A stretch of 64,000 nucleotides of DNA from Alnus glutinosa (lineage: Eukaryota > Streptophyta > Magnoliopsida > Fagales > Betulaceae). Below the pieces are notes generated by a model. That model had not been told where the DNA came from and made no database searches. It saw only the letters and a list, made by a program, of their open reading frames with translations. Below, in pieces: positions 33,601-47,400 of this stretch (the first letter of the stretch is position 1; every line of letters starts with the position of its first letter). Where the stretch lies: the NCBI RefSeq assembly GCF_958979055.1, contig NC_084895.1, forward strand, positions 482,001-546,000, written 5' to 3'. The position numbers and the translations under genes are program-made.

Positions 33601-34666
33601 TCATTTGTGCTTTAACCCATCAAAAAAAAATTCAGGTTTCGTCGTCCTTGAACACGCCCCGATCTCCTCTGCCAACTCCGCCACCTCCAACTTATTGCAA
33701 GGGTGAGCCGTCTTGTGGGTAATGTGAATTTCTCCATTCTTTTTCACCATGTCAATTGCACTCCCCAAGAATCCCCTAACCAACTTCCTGTGAAGCCTAA
33801 AAAAAAGAAAAGAAGAAAGAAAGCGCAATTTCAAACGCACATTTTAAAATCGCAATTTTTAAATCGCACATTTTGAAATTGCAGATCCAAATAGACAGTA
33901 AAAAACTGAAAAAGAAGGTTTACTTGATTTGGCGCTTATCATTTTCTGGCCAAATGAAACCATCATGAGGGAAATTGAAGACAATCCTGTCGAACAATTT
34001 CGAATGAAGAAGAGGTTGTCGGTTCATAGCATGGGCATCCACATCATGCAAAACAGTGCATTCGAGCTCCTCCAGTTCTTTCAAATTGGTCATGGCATTT
34101 GGATATTTATTCATCAACACCTCTTTGGTATACATGTCCAAAATTATGTAAACAAACATATATACCAAGTATCAAATAGGCTAGGGAAGACATAAATAAA
34201 TGTCTAACAAGAATAAATGAAAGAATGTTGTCATATTACCCAACTAACAATTACGAGAGGGATAGGGATCATAATTATTGGTAACAATTTAGGCAAGTAA
34301 TATGAAATGTCTAGTATGGGACTCACTTACCCGTATGAGTGTAGTCGGGCATACCATAATTTATTTGGACAGGTGAATCCCATATAAGCTTTCTTAAATT
34401 ATCTGTCCATATCTAAATTGCTAGCAATTTGAGAAGGTAATTACTGTGGATTCCTATCCGAGAGAGAGAGATGGAAGAGGTAACGGCACCCGACTTATAC
34501 CTTTGGAATGAAAAGAGATGGCAATCATGTTGGCAGCAGTGCCAAATGCTTTTGCTAAGCATGAAGCAAAAGAGAAATCTCCCTCACCCACAAGTATTTT
34601 ATGAGAGCTGCTATAATGCTCTATCCATTTCTCTGCTCCATTGTTGTCTACACTACACTCACCCAT
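33601..34666 (-). CDS. Short DUF2431 protein (25S rRNA uridine-N3-methyltransferase-like, BMT5 family)
   Basis: Three exons, 34501-34666, 33924-34122 and 33601-33796, join in frame into 186 residues. The start MGECSVDNNGAEKWIEHYSS is the usual plant beginning. The SAM-site motif ILVGEGDFSF follows at 24-33, then LKELEELECTVLHDVDAHAM, LFDRIVFNFPHDGF and GEIHITHKTAHP. In yeast the family methylates U2634 of 25S rRNA; plant relatives are mostly unstudied. After VAELAEEIG the expected L-V-L-VEK...YPGYENKRG block is replaced by an unrelated tail of about 23 residues, so the C-terminus is probably lost or shifted. It may be a decaying copy, although no stop or frame break interrupts the rest. Confidence 0.7.
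33823..33900. mobile_element. Fragment of the aaatcgca MITE family
   Basis: gcaatttcaaacgcacatttt...aaatcgcacattttgaaattgcagatcc resembles the interior and ends of the Tourist-type MITE at 20538-20707. It lies in intron 2 of the DUF2431 gene, and the ends are lost. Confidence 0.4.
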
Positions 34667-35638
34667 TTGATTCTCTTTGAATTTCAAAAAAATGTTCAAA
34701 TTTCTTCTGTAAATTAATATTAACATCTTCATATGTGGGATATGTGTGTATATATATGTGTGTGTGTGTGTATGTGTGGAATTGAACTATCATTAAAATC
34801 ACTATCATTAAGTCCAAAGAAATTCAAGTTGGAAGGCTTCCATGCATGCATGTATGCATTTATGTGGTGAGGCCTCCTCGTTTTCTTTCCCTATGGCTCC
34901 CCATTAAGGTTTGTTTGTTTACCGAAGTTTGTTGTTGTTCATGGTGCCTCTTTGAATTCTTGGTTGGGCCCTTTTTGTATATTTACCTAGCAATAGATGA
35001 AGAAAATGAAAAACACGTTATATTAACTAGGGGTGAAAAGGCAGGCGGTTAATAATCGTCCACTAACTGCTAATCACCCAACCGCTTTTATTAGCGATTT
35101 CAGTGGTAAGCAGAAGCGGTCACTAACCGCTAACTGTTTACTCATATATATTATATATATTTTATAAATGACACCAAAATGACATCGTTTCATATAAAGT
35201 TTTAAATGACACCATATATTTGGCAAAAAAAAAAAAAAGGGCCAAAATCATCTAAAACATGCTTACAAAGAAGTCAAATGAAGGCCTAACACACCCAAAT
35301 TTAAAAGCAGTTATGCGGTGCGGTTATAGCTATTCTCCATGTAGTGAATATGTTATCACGTCATTTGAAATTTTTAAATGATGTGACATTATACACACCG
35401 TTAAATGAAATAAAATAAGATCTTAACCTTAAAATAATTTCGCTCTATTTCACTTAAAATAAAGAAAATAAACTTAATTACATTTTTAAAAATCGCTGTT
35501 CTTTAAAACACACATTTTGAAACCGCAAATCCAAATAAAAAAAATAATGCCATTGTTTTAGTAGAGCAAAGTTTACTAAAAATTATACCACAAACCTATA
35601 TCAAAATTTACCTTAATTATTATTATTATTATTGTCTG

Positions 35639-35676
<38 letters not shown>

Positions 35677-35883
35677 GCTAGCTCACTAAACAATTTTGGC
35701 ATTTTATATTAGCTCACTAGAGAAGAAACCTAAGATGGAGGAAAGGTATCATATGCATAACCAAAAACCAAAGGCACGTAAAAACATGTTCAGGTTTTTC
35801 AATATATATATATATATATATAATGCACAAAGAAAGAATTTCATCATGAGTTAACCGGGAAAAAGAGAGCGCGGCCGGCCAAT
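34667..35883. other. Intergenic sequence between DUF2431 and lipoxygenase genes
   Basis: Two divergent genes share this stretch as upstream sequence. It holds TG/TA microsatellites (34745-34775, 35641-35673, 35801-35821), a second aaatcgc / acacattttgaaaccgcaaatcc MITE fragment at 35490-35540, and a small palindrome at 35349-35394. No gene. Confidence 0.5.
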
Positions 35884-38800
35884 ATGGAACGCCGACGCAG
35901 TACTATCGACGGGAAGGTTGTCATTATCCTTCATGGCCAATCACCTCCTGCAAATTCATCCATTTTTCTTCGGATCTTTGGTTGCACTGAAGCCACCCCA
36001 GGTTACTCGATCATGCCCAATCATTTCATCTTGTTTCAGAAATTTATATATAAGAAATAAATACCTTCTCTTCTCCTTTTTTTTTTTTTTTTTTTTCCAT
36101 TTTTTTTTTTTTTGTCTAATCGGTAATTAATGCTACATATAGAAACTTAATTTTTATTTCACAAGGTTGACATAGCAGTGCTAACCAACGTTTAGATTAG
36201 TGCTTATTAAAATAATAAATAAAAAAAATTTAAGGGTTGGTTGGAACTGCCACATCAGCGTGGTGAGATAATTGCCGGATAAAAAAATGTGGTTTCTAGC
36301 ATTACTAAATAAATAATAATAAAAAAAAAATCACTGGTTATTAGACCTTGCTACATCAGCTTTATGAGATATTTGTGTGGTATGTAGCGTTAGAGATTGA
36401 TTATTTGTACACACTTTGTACACGTACTCACATTTGGTGTGTGACTCATGTATGTGAGACCCATCATACATGCATGGGTCTCACTGAGTCACACATGCAT
36501 AGGTCTCACACCAAATATGAGTGTATGTACAAAGTGTGTACAATATCATTTGTTGCAACATTACTCCTATCTAATATCTTATAGAGTTGATTAAGATATA
36601 CAGGCATGCATTAATTCAGTTACATATTTCCTTCATATATGTATATATATATATGACATGCAGCAGGATCTGGCGTAGGGAAGTCCGCAAAGGAAGCAGC
36701 ATGCCTCAAACATGGAGAAATGAACAACTTTGATGGCATGAAAACCATAACATATAAACTGAAGTTTAAAGTGGAGCCAGATTTTGGAATTCCAGGAGCT
36801 TTGGTCATGAGAAGCGAACATAAGCATAAATTCTTCCTTGAGTCTGCAACTCTTGAAACCCTCAACCAGACTATCCACTTCAACTGCAACTCCTGGATAT
36901 ACCCTGTCAAAAATACCAAAGCTAATCGAGTTTTCTTCTCAAACACAGTAAGTCATGGAACAAATTTTATTTACTAGACTTCTTTATATACTCCTAGGCT
37001 CCGTTTGTTTCGGCGTAAAATATTGGTTAACATGAAAAATATATATTTTCAGGTTGACTAAGGAAAATAACTTTCATAAGGCGTAAAATAACTTATGCTG
37101 CTCATGAATCTCATCTACGTAAACTATTTTCTACTACTCTCCCATAATTGCATGCCTATATTGCTTGCAATTTGGCAATTTTCTACACAAGTCGAACACT
37201 ATAAAATGTTTTTCAAACAAAGAACATAAAATATTTTATGCAGAAACAAACGGAGCCTTATATGCAATCAAACAACCAAAGTAATGTCTGTATTTCAGTG
37301 TTATCTTCCAAACCGAATGCCTAGTGGTCTAAGGGAACTGAGGAGGACAGAACTCCAGGGATTGAGAGGAAATGGAACTGGGGAGAGGAAGGAATGGGAT
37401 AGAATCTATGACTATGACTGCTACAATGATCTTGGCAATCCTGATAAAGGTCGAGAACATGTGAGACCTGTCTTAGGGGGATTTAGACAGCATCCATATC
37501 CTCGGAGGGGAAGAACAGGTCGACCCCCCAGCAATGCAGGTATACAACTTCCTTCGTCTCATCAAGAATTCTGAATTCGAACCCTAACTCTGCAATTTAT
37601 CCCTCATTTCAATTAAAATAGTCCACAGAGAACCCTAATCTGTTCTATTAAAGTTGGAGCACAATGTAGAATTAACTTGTACAAAAATTAAGCCAAAAAA
37701 AATAAAAATTAAGGAGAGGGCTGATGTTCTATCTCTACCATGGCTCAAAATCTGACAAACCCAATTTTTTCTTTTTCCTTTTTCTTCATGACTACTTTGC
37801 AGATCCTCTGACCGAGAGCCGTCCAGAGAGAAGCAAGTTAGACATATATGTTCCTTCAGACGAGCAGTTAAGCCCCAAGAAATTGTCTGAGTTGATATCA
37901 AATGTAGTCCAGGCTGCTGTACATTTCCTTTTCCCTGAGACAGACATGTTCCAACAAGATTCTAGGAGTTTTAGTTCATTTGAAGAGACGAGCAGCATCT
38001 TTTCTAGAAAAAGGAACCAAGTAGTGGAGAAATGGGTTAAAGAGACATTAAAGAAAATGGTACCAGATAAACTTTACAAAGAAGTTATTCATGCAAGCAA
38101 GGAAAACCCATTGGAGTTTCTATTGCCTCAAATTATAATAGGTGAAGTACCCATTGTCAATTTATACAGACAGTGCAACAGACAATTTCATTTTCAGTTT
38201 TGTTTTCTATTTTCAGAAAACAAATTGGCATGGCTGGATGATCAGGAGTTTGGGCGCCAAATGCTTGCTGGAGTTAATCCAACACGAATCAAGAGCTTGA
38301 AGGTACCTACCACCCTTATGGGCCAGGTTTAAGCAATTGTCAGCTCAGGTCAGATTAAGGAAAAGAAATGCTAGGACCTTGGCTTTAAGTTTCAATATAC
38401 AGTTTATGTACATTTTAAGTTGTGCGAGCACATATCTGTGCAAAGTTATATATGGTGTACCACATAACAAACCTTTTAGAGGCGGGCTTCTCTAAGCTAT
38501 TGAACTGACCCATCTTTGGCACAACTCCAAGCTGGCCCACTGACAATGAAACCTATTAGCCAGCCGGACTTTATCCATTCTACATTGACCTAAGCTAACC
38601 TGATCTAGGCCGGCCGGACCCAACTTAGTTAGGTCGGCTGGACCCAATTCAATTCAGAGAAACGAGTGCACAAGGCATAAAGACAAGCTACATCTATTAT
38701 ATTTCAGCCCTTGCTACCTAGACTACTATATTCCATTATATCAAACACTAATTTTACCACTCCCAGGTACAGTAAGCTAAATATAAGTATGCCAAACTGT

Positions 38801-41303
38801 ATTGAAATGTTTAATATGATTTGACCTTGCAGATATTTCCACCACAAAGCAAAAATGGAGTGTTGAGTTCAATAAAGAGATCAAACATAGAAAAGAGCCT
38901 TGATGGGCTGACTCTTGATGAGGTAACCAATGTTGCTTTTGCTCTCTTTCTTCACCTTTCTCACCCGCCACTCCCCTCCCCTAGCCTTCTCCCCGGGTGA
39001 GAACACTGAACACATGATCACTCTGCCTATCAAATAATAGGGCTGCAAGTCTCAAAAATCTACTGATTTCATTTGAGTAGTAAAATCTATTGAATCAGAC
39101 ATTCAAGTCATATTTCAGGACAGTTTTCCGGCATTGACCAACTTCCTCCTTTTTGACTTCCAATAAATGTCACAGGCAATGAACCAATGGAGGATATTCA
39201 TCTTGGATCACCATGACTATCTAATGCCATTTTTAGGCAGAATAAACACAAAGGGTGTTTGTGTCTATGCATCTCGAACACTACTATTCTTAAGGAGTGA
39301 TAACACACTAAAGCCAATAGTGATAGAACTTAGCTTGCCTGACTACTCCAGTGGCAAAGAGATCAGTAGGGAGTTTCTTCCAGCAAGTAGTGAGGGTACT
39401 GAAGCAGCATTGTGGCAGCTTGCTAAAGCTCATGTTGCAGCCAATGACTCTGTTTATCATCAACTAATCAGCCATTGGTGAGTGGAACACTTCTGTGCAC
39501 TCAAGGGAATCCAAATTCCTTAGTGTTTCAGGGCAGTACCTGCTCATGCAGTAAAACTTTTGTTATTAGTGTTACATATTTTAATTTAATGGTACAAAAT
39601 TGTAAAAAGTTATACATGTTAAATCACCATTTATCTTCAAGCTTAATTAATATTTTAACACTTTTCTTACGTAGGGTAAATTGTAGAGTCAAGGTTCGAA
39701 CTCAATACCTCTACTATGATATCACGTTAAATCATCACTTTTTTCAAAAGCTTAAACTTACAAAAAAAAAAAAAAAAAAAATGAATTTTTAATTATTTAA
39801 TTAATATTTTAACAATATTTACCATTTAATAGTGCCTACATTTATGTTTACCTGTCTAAATAGTGTGCCGTGCTATTGGCAGCCAAATAGTTGGTATATC
39901 TTTGATCCCTCATTGTACCTCATGCCAAGTATTTCTAATAAAGTAATGCTGTTCTTCAATACCATTTCATATCGGTTGACATGACATGTTTTAAATGATT
40001 TTTTTTTTAAAAAAAAAAAAAAAGAAGAAGAGCTGACATGAAAAACCACTTAAAATACACTACATCTGTCAAAATATGATAAATTGGTGTGTAGTTGCAA
40101 TAGTCGTAACATATTTGTGACAAGATATATTGTGAGTAGTTGCTATATGACACTTTTTCAGGTTGCAAACCCATGCAGTTGTGGAGCCATTCATCATTGC
40201 CACTAGAAGGCGGTTGAGTAAGGTGCACCCAATCCATCGTTTACTGGATCCTCATTTCAAAGACACCATGCACGTAAATGCAATGGCTCGGAGCATCCTC
40301 ATTAACTCTGGAGGAGTCCTTGAGAAAATATTGTTTTCTGGCGAAATCTCCATGGAGTTGTCTTCCAAGCTTTACCAGGAGTGGAGATTTGATCACCAGG
40401 CCCTTCCTGCTGATCTAATCGAAAGGTATTTCATAAAATTAATATTGATTTCTCTTTTTTTCTTTTTAGATACAGAGATCTTCTTCAACACCACGATATT
40501 CTGATATTAGAACTTCATGGCAAATTTCCTCCAGAGGTATGGCCGTAACAGACCCAGATCCAAATAATCCCACTGGAGTTAAGCTCCTCTTCGAGGACTA
40601 TCCCTATGGAAAAGATGGACTTGACATATGGACTGCCATCAAGACATGGGTCACAGATTTCTGCTCCATCTTCTACAAAGATGATGATTCTGTTAAGGCT
40701 GACTCAGAACTCCAATCATGGTGGGAGGAAATTCAAACAATGGGTCACTGTGATAAGCAATATTGGTCATGGTGGTATAAAATGACAACTTGCTCAAGCC
40801 TAATACAGGCTCTGACAATTCTCATATGGATCACCTCTGGCCTCCATGCTGCGGTGAATTTCGGGCAATACGCATATGCCGGCTACCCACTAAATCGTCC
40901 CACACTATGTCGGAAGTTCATTCCAATGGAAGGAACATTCGAATATGCTGAGTTCCTCAAGGATCCAGACCAATACTTTCTTAAGACGTTGCCTGATAGA
41001 TTTGAGATGAGCGTTGGTGTAGCATTAGCGGCGGTCCTATCGCATCACACATCTGATGAAATGTACTTGGGTCAGAGGCCATTAGAGTGGACAGACAATG
41101 AAGAGGTTCGGCGTAAATTTAACAAGTTCATTGAAGAACTTTTAAATATAGAGAGAAAAATCAAGGAGAGGAATAGGGATCCTAGCCTCAAGAACAGACA
41201 AGGTCCTGCCAAAATTCCATACAATCTTTTATACCCTGATACATCAAATATTGGATTTGAGGGCATCACAGGAAAGGGGATTCCTAACAGCATATCCATT
41301 TGA
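35884..41303 (+). CDS. Lipoxygenase, 9-LOX (type 1) like
   Basis: Oxygenates linoleic/linolenic acid, the first step of oxylipin formation, and is probably cytosolic because no transit peptide is seen. Nine exons: 35884-36001, 36667-36947, 37299-37539, 37803-38141, 38217-38302, 38833-38922, 39176-39477, 40162-40425, 40535-41303. They join in frame to 829 residues (family about 830-880). The PLAT domain is at the N-terminus, then [29 protein letters not shown] and the catalytic domain. All five iron ligands are present: H485 and H490 (SHWLQTH), H678 and N682 (HAAVNFGQY), and the terminal I829. The end PNSISI and the lack of a plastid leader favour type-1 9-LOX; regiospecificity is not proven. 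Exon 2 has a cagcag double acceptor that could add or drop one Ala. Introns 1 and 2 contain foldback elements. Confidence 0.92.
36180..36370. mobile_element. Possible degraded foldback element in lipoxygenase intron 1
   Basis: tagcagtgctaacc... and ...ggtttctagcattactaaata with internal ccacatcagcgtggtgagata resemble the inverted halves seen near 49778-49945. Ends unclear. Confidence 0.35.
36385..36572. mobile_element. Long palindrome in lipoxygenase intron 1
   Basis: The left half, ttgtacacactttgtacacg-tactcacatttggtgtg-tgactcatg (from 36404), is matched by its reverse complement up to gtgtgtacaatatc (36550), and the arms extend outward. The centre is near 36475. The words gtacacactttgtac are shared with 32167-32298 and 47119-47277, so it is likely a related foldback element, but I could not find its target duplication. 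Confidence 0.65.
36997..37257. mobile_element. MITE in lipoxygenase intron 2
   Basis: 261 bp with ends ggctccgtttgtttcggcgt and the inverse ...gcagaaacaaacggagcc, and inner aaaatatt / aatatttta pairing. The flanks are cta and tta, so a 3-bp TWA target (Harbinger) is possible but not exact. Confidence 0.65.
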
Positions 41304-41444
41304 CATGTGTTATGAAACATATCCTGTATATTTGTATAACCTTAAACCATAACAAGTGAAGTCCCACTCCAAATGGGTTGCTCTAGCTCTACAGGTTTGC
41401 AGGTCAAAACATGGGTTATAATAGTTGCCCTAGCACTCATCTTA

Positions 41445-44400
41445 TCAACATCGGCCTGGGACGGCAAAAGGTGCATTATCAACTTTCCCAGGATTGCCCA
41501 GCACCATATCAGCAACCATTTCAGCAGTTCCCAAAGCCTGGAAATTGGATCAAAATGATGAATAAGTTTTACAATTATGGCATATTACTTCACTGATGGG
41601 TAATGGAATCTGCAATGTGTTATGGCATTTGCTAAATACAGCTGGACTTTTTACACAAAATTGGTCAATTTAGCTTACCCCCAGCAACAAAATGCAATGG
41701 AAGACTAATAACCTGCATGCATACAGGGCAATTTATCCTTGTGCAAGTCTTTTGATTTCCATGCATTCTTTAGCAGAATAAGAGAGTACGAAAATTACCA
41801 AAGAAAGTCCTTGTCCTTCATGCCCAGTTGCAAGGAACACATTTGACAAGCCAGGCACAGGCCCAATCACGGGCTTCCCATCAGGCACTAGACAAGCAAA
41901 TGATATTATCATTGCAGATATTAAAAAGCCTACTATTTAAAAATAATTCTCTGTTCCAAAGGATTTTAAATCAGATTGGGACTCACTATAAGGACGTAAT
42001 CCTATTCTCACTTTTCTGCTCTTACTGAAATCTGAAAGGGGCAATTCTTTTAAAGTGGGAAAAAATTCCCCAGCCCGCTTCCATATATGAGTGATGATAG
42101 GCTCATCCACTTCAGAGCTGAACCCTGAGAACTGGCGGCTGCTCCCTGGAAAGAAAGATATTAGATTGATGGTTTTGTCCCGAAAATATAGAATACTCAA
42201 CAGCGAGAAAAGTAAATAAATAAAGGTTGAAGGTGAGACTGGAATTTCTACCAACAGCCAACGTGATCTATTGCACACCCATAAATCTCTGAAGACAGAC
42301 TAGTAAAAGGAAAAGAGTACAGAGAGTTTTGACAGGAAAACACACTCCCAGCTTAGGTCTACAAAATGCATGTTTTGGCAACTTAGCATTGAAACACCAT
42401 CAAGTATGAGACTCTTGGGCTCGTAATCCCCCATAGTATATGTAGTATCTAGCTGAATGAATCTTAAAGCTCATAACAAATGAGAAGTGCTCCTTCTTTT
42501 ATTTTTCTTAAAAAACAAATAAAAAGCAAATCAAAGAAAAAAAAAGGTGTTCAGAAAGATACAGGTAAATGTTATTTCAGTCAATTATTCATGAAATAAT
42601 ATGACCAGCACCACAAAGATCTTCTTGCTAAAATAATCATTTATACATACGATGATATAAACATAATACAAAAGTTTACAATCGTTGATATCACGCACCG
42701 AGTCCTACGGCACGTTGCTCCGGTTTGCGGTTATTAACATTTATTAGGCAGTTAGTAACCACCCGCTTGTGCACCCCTAGTAACTAAAAATATTAGAGAA
42801 CAAAAGCAACGTTTTAAAGCCTTAAGGCCAAGACTGGACATGCAAAACCATTGCAATTGAATCGAGAAGTAATTATATAAGAAAAAAAAAAAAAAAGTAA
42901 GAAATACAGAACTGAAAGTTCTGTCCATCATGTAATGATAAAAGATATAAAAATAGTACCAAGAACAAGGTTCCCCATAGCATCCATTGTGGCTGTCATT
43001 GAAACGGACAAGGCTTGCCCATGATCAAGTGGTCCAGAAGCTGAAATGGTCTGATGATTGACATAGCCCACCTCCATTAGACCATGATTCAGTTGAAGGG
43101 CATTGTAATTTTCAAGCACAAGGAGGTGACCCTACCATTCAGATCAAAGGAAAGGTGGGGTGTTGCACAAAAACACAAGCTACTAATTTAACTCATTCAG
43201 AAGGGAAGATTGCATAAAAAAGTTGGTCAATGGAATAGTATCTTCACTTCAACAATAAAAATATCATTAATATCGCCTTATTACATCTGAGCCTCCCATG
43301 ATAAATGCTGACATTGGATTCACACAAACACATCATTATTTGTCTTGCTGGAAACTTCACTTCGTTCCCATGTCACAAGGACTGGGACACCTGTGTCAAG
43401 TGTGCATGTGTTAACAAGTACATATGTGCACAAGATCTTAGAAGAACGAAACCATTCATATTAGCAAAGTGTCCAATTTTCATTTATCCACTAAAACTCA
43501 CATAATGATGCACATGTTACATACTTCCACTCAAATTAGAAATTTTTAGGGAAAACTTCACTTAACCTTCTTGAACTTCCACGAAATTTGTGATTACCCC
43601 CCCCCCCCCCCCCTCCCCTCCCTCCGCCCAAAAAAAAAACCCCCCTCAATTTAGTGTATTGAACTTTCAATTTTTTGCAATGTCACTCCTCTTTTAGGGT
43701 TTTGGGTTAAATCTAAGAGTTTTTGAACTTTGGTGAGGTAGTTGCAAATGTTGTGAAAGTTCAGGGGATTAACTAAAGTTTTCCCAAATTTTTATGTAAT
43801 AGTAGAACTTTATCAGAGAAGTACCTAAGGGATCATTTTCTAAAGTATCAAGTCCACCATTTCTAATTACATGTTTGAACTTGGGAATACCAGAAATGCA
43901 TCTAACACCCATACCCATGATGTGTCATGTCATGTAATGTCTGACATGAGTACTTTGTATGTTGTGGCGGGTCCAAGAAACTTGACCTCTATCTCAAGAC
44001 AATACAATAACAAAGAAAATGAAAAGGAAAGGAAGGAAACTTATGAGGTCAAAATAAGCGCACATTTTTTTTGTTTTGATAAGTAATAAAGAGTTTTATT
44101 AAAAGCGTAAGGCGCCCCTAAGTACACCGGAAGTATACAAAGAAAGCACCTAACTAGAAAGAGAACAAACAAACCCAAAGGAACTCCCAAGAAGCAGCCC
44201 ACAACAAAAAAAAACCCAACTAAACCCAAAAGGAAATATACCCAAAACCCGAGAGCAAAACACCTCAAGACCCACAAAGGCTCCCTCTAGCCTTTGGACG
44301 TTTAGCGAGCTATCATCTCACTCATGATAGCCAAGAACTTCTCGCGGCGACCCAAATCCTTTGCCCGCTCAACGGGCAACCCGTCCCAAAACTCCAGAAC

Positions 44401-47400
44401 ATATATATGCAAGGCAAGCGAGATCTTGGAAATTAAGAGTGAAACAAGGTTTCTTGAATGCTTGTAACTTAAGCTAAAAACATTGTACTTGACTTGTCTC
44501 AGAAGCTTTACACTTCAAAAATGACCTATTTCAAAACTAAATTTTTGGTGGGCCAATAAAAGAAGTTTATGTGATTTTCCATCCTTTACTCCTCAAACAA
44601 ACCAAATGAGCAGAGTAAAGGAAAATTCTTAATTCTACCTCCCTTTCCTCTTCCCCCTAACCAAGTGCAGTATAGATGACATCAGTCAAAACAAACTAAG
44701 GAATCTTAAGCTGTGCAGGAACAAGTCTAAAAAATCATAGATTATTAATGTGTGCATTCCATTATCGCGGGAATATTCTCCCCATGGCCCATCCAGAATA
44801 TGGGGCCAGAAATTGCAGACAAGCAGGATCCGAAGAAGTGGATGCTACAAGAATGGAATATTCCAAAGGATTCGCTTTTGAATGAATTTGAACTAATTGT
44901 GCCACAGTTGAGCGTTTCTGTCCAATCGCTACATAGACACAATACAAAGTCGGTACATTTGAACTTACCTTTCGTGGCTTTACAGGGACATCCAACAAAA
45001 TCTCCGATTCTCTAAGCAATTCATGCATTAAAGACCCACTCCAACAACCAGCTGCAATTATAATAGCCTTCTTACTGTACAAAGTATTTTTGGAAGTAAG
45101 AACAGCTTCAACTTCCTCATGGCTGCCAGACCTGAGTATGTAAGAATATGTAGTTAGCCTAACAATTGGTATCACCTCCATGCTGCATTTTCCACTCATG
45201 GCACTAGTTTCAAATGCATGTTATAATGTGACAACTAACCTTAATAAACATGTCACTGGGTCATGATAGAACTCTGCATATCTACCTTTTGATGCAAAAT
45301 GTCTGTTTCCCTACATGTTAACCATATCTATCTATATAAATAATACTGTGTATGAACGGCAGATAATTTATCTTGATAAAAAATAAATAAATAAAAGTGT
45401 TTGCAAAAAGTACAAAATAACTAACCTTTTCAATATATCCAACAGTACGTTGAGCATCCAATTGGCAGTCATCAGGAAGAAAGGCAGCACTACTATCTTC
45501 TCCAATCATAAGGGCAGGTTCCTCTTGAAGCAAATCATGGCCAGACAGGTACTCTGCTTGCAATCCAGCTTCAGATAACTGCTGCACCCTCCTTTTTAAT
45601 AAATCCGAATCTCCAGGAGTTCTACCAATTAATAGGCTTCCTATAAATTTGAGTTCCATATCATCCCATAGTTTTAATATTTGACCTTTTGTATCTCGAA
45701 AAAGAAACTTTTTTTACTAAAATCATCCCATAATTTTTTAAGAAGTTTCTGATATATAGAGCAAAGTGATTTCTGCTTGAGGACTTCCTGTTGTGCTCAG
45801 TAAGCAATAGAAAAAGTAAGGTAGGTTTTTCATTCTCTGATCCACACCTTATCTGTTCTATGAATGTTTAGGTAATGATTGCACCATGGATGATGTTTAG
45901 GTGAAGAATTACTAAAATCACAAGTCAAAATAAAAAGAAAATAGTTCAATAAATTTTCATAGCATATATGATATTTTTAAGCACATAGGCTATTCGACAA
46001 GATTTAGATATTAATTTATTTACAGGTACTCAGAACTAACTTTGAGAAAAATAAATAAATAAATCGAAAGTAGTAAAAATTTCAAAGGGCTATGCATAGA
46101 ATGGACATAACTATGGCAATCTGAATTGTGTACAACAATCTACACTCACTTCCCAAATTAATTTTTTTTTTTCTTTTTTTTTTTTTGTAATCTGAAAAAA
46201 GTTTAGAGTTTGAATACCTGTCTTCTTCCAACCCAACACTTCTAGAGGATTCAACCCTTGATCATGTATGCTCTCTGCTAACATCTCCCACAATTTGTGA
46301 CTTCTCATTGCTAGCTCCCATTTATCACTTCCAGGTGTTTTGTGTACCTTCCATATATAGCCCTGCCCTAGAAGCGGCTCAAATGCCAAACCAAAGGTGG
46401 AGAAATCAGGAAGGGATGAAAAAGAAGAAGAAAAAAAAAGACTTTAACAGAATAAACATCCTAAACATTTAAAATTCTCACACTATGACATAAGTGTTTC
46501 ACATTTTCCTGAATGAAATGAAAGTGACAATGATATTAAGAAAAATTTAGAAAGACAGTAACCATACGACTAAAATAAACAATCTTTTGCTTAATTATCT
46601 ATGCAATACTAAAGATAAAGTTTTTGAGTTGCCAAATACACACATTTTTTAGTAATGCTCAATCATCTCAAATTTTCAATACAACTCTTCAACTTTACCC
46701 TCTCAAGTTTTCAAATTCTTCCTAGGCTTTTCTTTTATTTTATATTAATAGTAAAGGGTACTGCAGAAAAGTGAAGAAACTTTTTGATATGATTTCTGGA
46801 CCAAGGGTGCATTAATTAAATGATTTAATTTACCTCTTCCTATAAGCTCAACTTTTTAAGATAAGTGATAATTTGACATGATATCAAAGCAGATGTCTTG
46901 AATTCGAACCATGTCACCTTCATTTACCTCCAATTTCAGTTAAATATTTCATGTATTAGGTCTCACCTATTAAATGATTAAATTTATCTCTTCCTATGAG
47001 CTTAAGCTTTTAAAACAAGTAATAATTTAAGAAATGGAGCGTATATATGTCAAACAACTTCGTCGTGTCTAATTGTCATCGAAACTCTTGTTAATTCTTT
47101 TACTTATATATAAATGAAGACTAATATTTGCGGCACAACATTTGTACACACTTTGTACAACAAAGCTGACATAGAAATTATTTTTAATTTTTTTAAAGTG
47201 TGTAATGTTGTGCAACAATTTTCACATCAGCTTTGTCGGACAAAATGTGTACAAATATTGTAAAGCAAACATAACTCATAAATGAATGATCGGTCAGTCG
47301 AGGAAGTAGGCGGCGCGTGCGAGCGTGAGAAAGTGTTCTAAAGAGAAAGTCATCAGTTTTTTTCAATTTTGCTGTGCCGTGAAAGATGGGTTATTTGGGA

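Noticed and set aside
45132-45220. Longer exon 5 of the FAD oxidoreductase beginning at [10 protein letters not shown]
   Set aside because: It keeps frame, but a better acceptor (cttacatactcag) 80 bases downstream gives the family length, so the extra residues are probably intron.
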